This document shows, piece by piece, positions 57,266 through 64,000 of a DNA stretch of 64,000 nt. The position numbers and the translations under genes are program-made. Numbering within the stretch: the first letter of the stretch is position 1; the number at the start of each line of letters is the position of its first letter. This DNA is from Coix lacryma-jobi var. lacryma-jobi (Eukaryota > Streptophyta > Magnoliopsida > Poales > Poaceae), in the NCBI GenBank assembly GCA_009763385.1, contig CM019827.1:93780177-93844176 (forward strand), written 5' to 3'. Below the pieces are notes generated by a model. That model did not search any database. It was not told the origin of the DNA and saw nothing but the letters and a program-made list of their open reading frames with translations.

Positions 57266-58901
57266 GCTCGTCATCAACCAGGTTATGAAGGCTTCAAGCT
57301 GCATCGATCCCAAGATGGAGGCATACTGCGGGGAGGTGCGCAAGCTAGAAGACAAGTTCTACGGCCTCGAGCTCAACCACATAGCTTGAAAGTACAACGA
57401 GGCCGCAGATGAGCTGGCAAAGTTGGCGTCCACACGCGGCACGGTTCCACCAGATGTGTTCGCGAGGGATATCTTCGAGCCATCCGTCAAAATCGGCCCG
57501 GGGGCTGGCTCCTTGATGCCACCCCTCGAACCAGACACGGGGGCTCGACCTTCAACGCCACCCCTCGAGAACGACCCCTCGACATCCGCTGAGGCGATGC
57601 AGATCGACGCACCTGCCACTTCGTCATCACGACCCCTCGACTGGCGGACGCCCTTCCTCGACTACCTGACGCAAGGTGTGCTACCAGAAGACAAGACGGA
57701 GGCCCGGCGCATCGCTCGAAGGGCCAAGACCTACGTCACCTACGGCGACGAACGGGAGCTATACTGTCGAAGCCCATCGGGAATCCTTCAGTGCTGCATC
57801 CCCCTCGAGGAAGGACGCAGGCTCCTCGATGACACGCACTCGGGGACTTGCGGCCACCACGCAGCACCAAGGACCCTGGTTGGGAACGCCTTCCGTCAAG
57901 GCTTCTATTGGCCGACCGCCATCGGAGACGCCAAGCGCCTGGTCCAAGCATGCCATGGGTGTCAATTCTACGCCAAGCAGACGCACCAGCCCGCACATGC
58001 CCTGCAGATGATCCCAATTACTTGGCCATTCGCCGTTTGGGGGCTCGACCTCGTGGGTCCCCTCAAAAGGACAAGTGGAGGACACTCACACGTGCTCGTG
58101 GCCATCGACAAGTTCACCAAGTGGATCGAGGCTAAGCCGATAGGCGACCCCACCTCCGAGAGGGCTGTCGAGTTCATCGCCAACATTATGTACCGGTTTG
58201 GGGTGCCTAACGTCATCATCACCGACAATGGCACCCAATTCATGGGCAAAAAGTTCACCAACTTCTATGACGACAACAACATTCGCGTGACCTGGGCCTC
58301 GGTCGCATACCCTCAATGCAACGGGCAGGTCGAGCGCGCCAACGGCATGATACTCCATGGGCTGAAGCCGAGGCTGTTCAAGACCCTCAAAAATTTCGGA
58401 AAGGGGTGGGCCGCAGAGCTCCCCTCGGTGCTGTGGGGCCTCAGGACTACACCAAGTCGAGCCACCGGGTTCACTCCGTTTTTCCTAACCTACGGCGCCG
58501 AGGCCGTCTTGCCTACGGACCTCGAGTACGGCTCACCTCGACTTCGAGCCTACAACGAGCAAACCAACGACGAAAAGCTCGCCAACGCCAAGGACCAGCT
58601 CGAGGAGGCCCGAGACGTGGCGCTCATCAACTCCGCGCGCTACCAGCAAACACTTTGACGCTACCACGACAAGCACGTGCGCAAAAGGGACCTAGCGGTG
58701 GGGGACCTCGTGCTTCGACGACTGCAAGATAATCGAGGGCGCCACAAGCTCACCCCTCCGTGGGAGGGCCCATACACCGTAGCTGAGATGCTCAAACCAG
58801 GAACGTACAAGCTCTACGATGATCAAGGCCCTAATCTTCGTCGGTATGATACTCCTCCCCGAGGTCTTCCACGGCGGGCTCAGCCTCGACACCCGAGCTA
58901 G
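57266..58901 (+). pseudogene. RNase H end and integrase of element H
   Basis: The RNase H tail continues (QLVINQVMKASSC and EAADELAKLAS), with a TGA at 57387-57389. A Pro/Ser-rich linker leads to integrase: HHCC domain (THSGTCGHHAAPRTLVGNAF, then CHGCQFYAKQ), catalytic core with WGLDLVGP, ITDNGTQF and QCNGQVERANG, and a GPY/F-like WEGPYTVAEMLKPGTYKL. A TGA at 58656-58658 interrupts the C-terminus in frame. The normal WNIxxLRRFYP-like ending is missing, and the frame instead runs over the 3' end of the antisense gene. Confidence 0.85.
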
Positions 58902-61900
58902 AGGAAGGAGGGCCCTCGACACCGCTGCTGGCGTCAGGAGGCAACACGTCCTCCTCGAAGATCTTCGCTAGTGACGTCCCCGGCCTCTCCATCTTCTCCA
59001 AGATTTTGTCGACACGGCGGTTGTTCCACTCCTCGTCCTTCCCCTCGATCTCGATGAAGCCATTGGCGACAACGTGGACCGGGAAGCGGAAGCCAGAGCA
59101 GACGACCGCGAGCGTCTGCTTGACTCCATGGTGGAGAGCTTGCCGGACACGGTCCCGCGCGGCTACGTCGAGGAAGCACAAGGCGTCGACCAAGGCGTCG
59201 CCTCGGGCCACCGCACCTTCTGCCGCAGCCACCGGAGGAACACCCCACATGGAGCCGAGCCGGTCGAGGGAAGCGCGAGCCCGCTCCGCCACCATCGTCT
59301 CGTCTTGGAGTTGGTCCAAGAGAGCCTGGTTCATCCCGCGGAGCTCCTCGACTGTCTTCTCGACCCCTGCGCAACGAACGAGGAAGAGTGAGACTGCGGC
59401 GTAACAAAAAACCTCGAGGCCCAAGCAAGGACAAGGTGTAAGCCTTACCATCGCAATGTTGCCCCAGTTCGGCGAGGTCGCTGGTAAGGCCCTCAGCGCG
59501 CTGCTCGAGCCTGCGCTTCTCGGCCAGCATGAGGAGCTTCTCGGACCTAAGCTCCTCGACCAGCTTGCCCGTATCCGCGAGGGCTAGATCCTTTCGGATC
59601 ACCTCCTGCCGCGCCGCCACCCTTGCAGCTCGGGTGTCTTCAGCCTCTTTTTCCGCCACCTCCGCTGCGGATCGAGCGGTGGCGGCTTCGCGTCGAGCGT
59701 CCTCGACTTCGTTTTTCATCGCCTCCGCTGCGGCTCGGGCGGTGGCGGCTTCGCCTTGGGTGTCAGCGACATCCTTCCTCGCCGCCTCCACTTCGGCCCG
59801 GGCAGAGGTGGCCTCGCTGCGGGCGTCGGCGGCCTCCTTCCTCGACGCCTCGAGGGCGGCGGCGGCCTCCTCCTTGGCTCGAGCGGCCTCGCCTCGAGCC
59901 GCCCGGACTTCCGCCTCTGCCTCGTTAAGCCGGCTCGCCATTTGGACGTTCCGGCCCAGCTCAGCGCGGAGATCTTGAAGCTCCGCCTCAGCCCTCGCGA
60001 GGGCGGCCGACACCTGTGCGGACCGGCCCGCCTCCTCAGAGCAGGACCGCTCCGCCTCCGCCATGAGCTCGGCCACCTCCCGGAAGATGGACCGCACCTC
60101 GCGCGGGCCCCCCACTGGGCCGGTTGCTCGACGGGGACCATGGCAAGGGACGGGCTCGGCGCGTCGGGAAACGGCCATACTGGTCGGTCAAGCTCGATGA
60201 CGGGCAGATCCTCCTCCGCCCCGAGCTGCCTCGGCTGCGGCCCGCCGCCCGACGGCACAGGCCCCGGCTCCCTCCGTCCCTCCGCTGGCACCTCCTGTTG
60301 CTCCGCCGCCTCCCGAGGCGGTGTCACAACCTCGCGTGGGGGCAAAGACTCGAGCGGCTGCGGGTCGATCGAAAGAAGGCTCGACCCCGGGCCCTCTTCC
60401 CCGGCCGGGCCCTCCGGCGTCTTGTCAGCGCTAGCCGGCGCCTCGGGCGCCTCCACCATCATCGAGCCCGCGACGAGGAGCGGCCCCTGCTCCAGCTCGT
60501 TCAGGAGGTCCTCCACCGTCGGCTCCTTCTCCGCCAATGCCTCTCCCCCCTTTCCCTCCTCCGCTGCCTGGCTCGTGTCGGTCGGGGCCTCGAGGGGCGC
60601 AGTCTCCTCAGCCCCAGACACCGGCGGGGCCGTGCTCGCCCCAGGCGCTTCCCCCGGAACAGCCGTCGTGGTGGGCGGAAGGGTGGCGCTCCCAGCTGGC
60701 GCCATCGCAGGAGGAGGAGGAGGGGGAGGAGGCAGCGCCTCAGTGGACGTGGTGGTGGCGGGCTCGATGCCGTAAGCTGCGGCCCCTGCAATATGAGATG
60801 ACAGTGATATCAGAACCGGGAAGGATGCCTCGACCCCTGCGGTCGATGGCGACGGCCTCACCAAAATTCGCGACGATCATCTTGCTTCCTCGAGCCATGG
60901 CAGCTCGAGCCTTCTCCAGCCAAGCGGCTTCTCTAGCGGAGGAAGGTGCCATACCTCGAGGTGCTTGTGCCTCGGCGGAGCTCGAGGTCTTGGCCCGCTT
61001 GGACGCAGCGAGGTCCACCTCCTGGTAGGAGCGCTTCCCCCTGAGAAACCAGAGATGGCATGCATCACCAAAAGTAAAGAGGTAAAGCCTCACTACCGAC
61101 GAGATCCAAGAAAATTACTCACCCAAAGCGGCGGCTGGGCTTCTTCCCGAAATCGCCGGACCCACTCGGGGGCTTCGAGCCCACCCCACGGCTCGAGCCC
61201 TGCGCCTGGGCCGTCTCCGCAGGGCTGGGATGGGTGGAGGCCTCCCGATGCCTCCTGTGGCTCGACCTCGAGGGAGAGCCCTCCTTCCGCCCCACATCGC
61301 GGGAGGGCGACCGTACCTCCCTCGTGCTGTCATCGTGGCGCCTGTCCCGGCGCGGGCTCCGGGACCTGCTCCGACGCTCGTGCTGGTGGTCGCGCCCTCC
61401 CGCGTCCGCTTCTGTGTCCCGGCGGCGGTGCGGCGATGGACTCCGGGGACGCTCACGCCCCTGGTCACGAGACGCCCGGGGGCTCCCCCCCCCCCCCCCC
61501 CCGACGCTCGTGATGGTGCGGGCTCGACGCCCTCTCCTGACGCCCGCTCCTCCGCGGGCTCGACCCCGACCTCGATGGCTTGCGGCGGTCGGACCCGGAG
61601 CCCTCCCGATGTGGTCACTACCCCTCGAGGCTCGGCCCTTCTCGAGACCTCCCGCCTGAGCTGACGCGGGGGCGGTCTCCGTTGGTGCTGTGGCGGAGGC
61701 GCTCCGGGTTCGGGGCTTCCTCACGACAGGGGGCGCGTCCGGCCGGGAGCTCGACGTGCCCTGGGCCTCCGACGAGGCGGAGCTAGGCGTGGCCTTCTGC
61801 TGCTTCGCCCCGCGCGGTACCTTCGCCGGGGGGACCTCGTAGATGTCCTCCTGCACAGGGGAGCGGTCAGCCCAGATGTCGCCGAACCCCGCGTGTCTCA

Positions 61901-63206
61901 GGCGCGCGTCCATCCCCTCGTCGTCGCTCTCATCATCATCGTCGTCGTCGTCATCCTCCGAGCTCGAGGAGCTGAGCTCGGGGGACTCGTCCCCAGGCTG
62001 CCGATTGCGGCGAGCCTTCGCCAACCTTTGCTCCCGAGCCGACCGACGCAAGTTTTTGATTTTCTCTTTCTTCTTTCTGGAATCCTTGTTCTCTTTTTCC
62101 TTTTGGGCAGAGAGGCGCCTCACCTGTGTCACCGCGGCGTCCTCCCTCACCGGGGGCCTCGAGGCACGACACGCGAACGTCCCCTGCGAAAGAAGGAAAC
62201 GTGATTCGAAGAAGAAAGAAGGAGGGGTGGCTCGAGACGGGCTAGCTCGATGGGGACCTACCAGATCGAGGCACCCCTCGTTGGGCGCCATGGGGATTAG
62301 CTTGGTACTCTCCGGGGCGAACGACCCATGGATCGTGATCGACACCCGGGAGATGCCCTCGCTGCAGGGCAATCCCTCCTCGGCCATCCTCGACCCGCTC
62401 AGCGCTTCGGCCGTGGCCTTCTCCCCCATTTGGTACAGGAAGAGGGGGCGGTCCGCCAAAGGGAGGACCCTCCGTTGGTGGAACGCCCAGATGACCGCCG
62501 GGACGGTCAACCCCTCCTCGTCCACCAGCTTCTTCATCAGCTTCATCAGCGACACCAGGTGGCGCTGCCTGTCTGCCACGACGCCCCAAATCCACTGGTC
62601 CGGGCGCCGGTCGAGCACCCTGCCGGTATACTGCGGAAGGAGCCCTCCCTCGTTTCGTAGATAGAACCAGTGCTCGTCCCACCCCGACTGGTTGGTCGAG
62701 AGCCTGGGGTGGAGATACTCGCGAGGGACGCCGGCCGACGAAGGCCCGGTCCGCATGGTGATGGCGAGGGAGCCGGCGCGCACGAGCCGCTTCCCGCTGG
62801 GCTTCAGCGTCTTGGTGAAGAGCTCGCCCCGGAAGATGTGAACGAACATTTCCCAATGCGGCTCCATCTTCAAGTACCCCTCGCACAACGCAGCGAAGAT
62901 GGCGGCGTGCGAGATCCAGTTGGGGGAGAAGTGTTGAAGCTCCACCCCGTAGTGGTGGGTTAACGCCCGCATAAAGCGGCTCGGCAGGACGCCGAGCCCC
63001 AAGCGGTGGTAACGGGTGAAGCTCACCACATACCCCTCCGGCGGGTGCGGCTCCCGGTGGTCCTCCGACGGGACGACCCACCACGCAGATCCCTCCTCTG
63101 GGTTGGGACGAAGAAGCCCCTGAGCCACCAGCGAGTCCATCTCGCGCTGCGTCACCTTCGACCGTCTCCAGGCCTCGGCCGGCTGCGGCGAGGTCTTGTC
63201 GGCCAT
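58831..63206 (-). pseudogene. Five-exon antisense gene of element H (Transposase_28-like, RS-rich, coiled coil)
   Basis: Exons (high to low): 63206-62262, 62183-61123, 61040-60862, 60785-59449, 59366-58831. All introns are GT-AG and phases agree. The sum, 4,058 nt, is one base short of whole codons, and a frame break is visible in exon 4 in a G6 run near 60112, so a single base loss is likely. The N-terminus (about residues 1-315: LPSRFMRALTHHYGVELQHF, FRGELFTKTLKPSG) resembles the 'putative gypsy type transposon' domain PF04195. Next come a Lys/Arg-rich and acidic stretch, an Arg-Ser-rich region with a polyglycine tract, a Pro-rich part, a long Ala/Glu coiled coil and an acidic end (DLGEEYHTDED). 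The role is unknown. Related antisense genes occur in Tat elements such as Grande. Confidence 0.75.
61485..61502. repeat. C18 homopolymer in antisense exon 2
   Basis: Eighteen C on the + strand encode six glycines in the antisense frame. Such a run is prone to slippage and to assembly error. Confidence 0.8.
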
Positions 63207-63344
63207 GGCAACGATGGCGTGGGCTTTGACGGCGGACGAACGGCCGAGGAGGTTGCTGGCTGCGGGCTCAGGAGGAAGGGGTGCGGGAACTGTGGCGGCT
63301 ATGGAGGCAAAGGCAAAGAGAAGAGCCCTCTCCCCCTCTCTCAG

Positions 63345-63352
63345 TATTTATA
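63345..63352 (-). promoter_or_regulatory. TATA box of the antisense gene of element H
   Basis: TTCGTATAAATACTGAG on the - strand lies 139 bases upstream of the ATG at 63206, outside any LTR. This matches the spacing in element F. Confidence 0.6.
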
Positions 63353-64000
63353 CGAAAGAACCCCAACAGGCGAGGCGTCCCACGGCAACGAAAAAGGTAA
63401 CCGCATAGCATTTAATGCGCCCACCTAACCACGTCTCGAGCCGGATGCAGGGAACACGCGACAGCTCTCCTTTCGCTCCACTACCCGGGCCCGTCACGAC
63501 CGTCGCCCCGGCTTCGCGTCCGCCGCCCTCCCTGACGGTTTCCGCCTAAAAAGGCGCGCCCAATGGGCAGAAGGATTCCAAGCGACGAAGGCTTCTTCAG
63601 GAAGGTAAAAATGGGCCCCGGCCCTAAGCCTCGAAGCAGCGAAGGCTGGCCCTCAAAGGGGGTTCGACAGCCGGCTTCGAGCACCCGAGTCAGGGACACC
63701 AAGGGGCGCCACTCGCAGCATCGCTCGAGGGCCAAGCCCTCGAGGCCCCTCACGTGTATCCAAGGCGGGGCGCGCGACGTGCAGTGAGATCCCCTCGGAG
63801 GGAGGCATCGAGCCACCGGGCCCTATCGAATGGACCCGGCACTCCTGCGGACCGAGCGCCCATGCTTTATGAGATCGCCTCCGGGCCATAGTCGACCCCT
63901 ATCGAACGGGGCACGAGGTCTCACTTGGATTCCCCGTTACCAGCTCACCGGGAACCTCGATACTCGCCCGTTCGTGGTAGTACGAGGCATCCCCCCTCGC
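63353..64000. other. Internal DNA of element H up to the window edge
   Basis: GC-rich sequence with CTCGAGG words and no convincing gene. It is upstream of the antisense gene and should lead to the right LTR, whose TGTCGGGGG start is not reached. Confidence 0.5.

Larger units (their letters stand above)
41528..64000 (+). mobile_element. Element H: Tat-type Ty3/gypsy retrotransposon (runs off the window)
   Basis: It begins TGTCGGGGGAACGCC, has a left LTR to 44769, a PBS, then gag, protease, RT, RNase H and (after the inserted element I) integrase on the + strand, and a five-exon antisense gene at 58831-63206. The right LTR is outside the window. The DGGSS protease, gag-pol in one frame and the antisense gene with a Transposase_28-like N-terminus agree with the Tat lineage (compare maize Grande). 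In-frame stops at 47278, 48109, 57387 and 58656 and a frameshift near 49600 show it is dead. It is much more GC-rich than element F. Confidence 0.85.

Noticed and set aside
59756..60801. + strand open frames of 339 and 225 aa
   Set aside because: They lie opposite antisense exon 4, whose coiled coil and phase-matched splice sites are the better explanation.

Overview
This is plant nuclear DNA from a grass, most likely a panicoid cereal or relative. The signs are a cysteine-rich receptor-like kinase (CRK) gene with plant introns, TAA-flanked PIF/Harbinger MITEs, a CACTA end with a GCAGCGG-type subterminal motif, and several families of long plant LTR retrotransposons. No bacterial, viral-genome or organellar features were seen.

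Layout. (1) 1-5,700: a worn Tat-type Ty3/gypsy element (545-5,700, + strand) with a truncated left LTR, an internal deletion and a 453-bp MITE inside its RT remnant. (2) 6,112-11,347 (- strand): the only host gene I can support, a seven-exon CRK. Its exons join to exactly 2,073 nt (690 aa plus stop), and its introns carry MITEs, a Helitron-like end and a possible SINE scrap. (3) 11,350-17,577: intergenic DNA made of LTR remnants, including one LTR inserted head-on into a relative. (4) 17,578-27,660: a complete non-autonomous element with 2.8-kb LTRs and TSD CTAGC on both sides. It lies on the - strand and encodes only a copia-like gag (a TR-GAG type element). (5) 27,666-31,118: host LTR-like DNA holding a 921-bp Harbinger-type element with GC-rich cargo and a 679-bp TRIM. 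(6) 31,119-64,000: a deep nest. A CACTA end (31,119) is interrupted by element F (- strand, 31,274-41,527, gag and protease but no RT or integrase). F's 5' LTR is interrupted by element H (+ strand, 41,528 to beyond the window, a full Tat-type gypsy). H's pol is interrupted by an intact gypsy element I (49,772-57,260). Solo LTRs sit inside the LTRs of both F and H.

The exact joins make the order of insertion readable: LTR-like DNA, then CACTA, then F, then H, then I. Target-site duplications confirm I (TCGCA), the solo LTR in F (AAAGC), the solo LTR in H (TACCC) and the TR-GAG element (CTAGC). Element I has two 846-bp LTRs in which I found one mismatch, and one uninterrupted 1,716-codon gag-pol frame whose last ~160 codons lie inside its 3' LTR. 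It is the youngest large insertion. H carries four in-frame stops, all readable as C-to-T changes, and a one-base frameshift, so it is inactive.

The most interesting signal is that F and H, two different retrotransposons, each carry spliced genes antisense to gag-pol between the coding region and the 3' LTR. Two of these have a TATA box 120-140 bp upstream of the start codon. Exon phases match at every junction I tested. In H the five exons sum to one base short of a multiple of three, which agrees with a visible frame break in a G run. Antisense extra ORFs are known in Tat-lineage elements such as maize Grande; the exon structures here are my reconstruction from the sequence.
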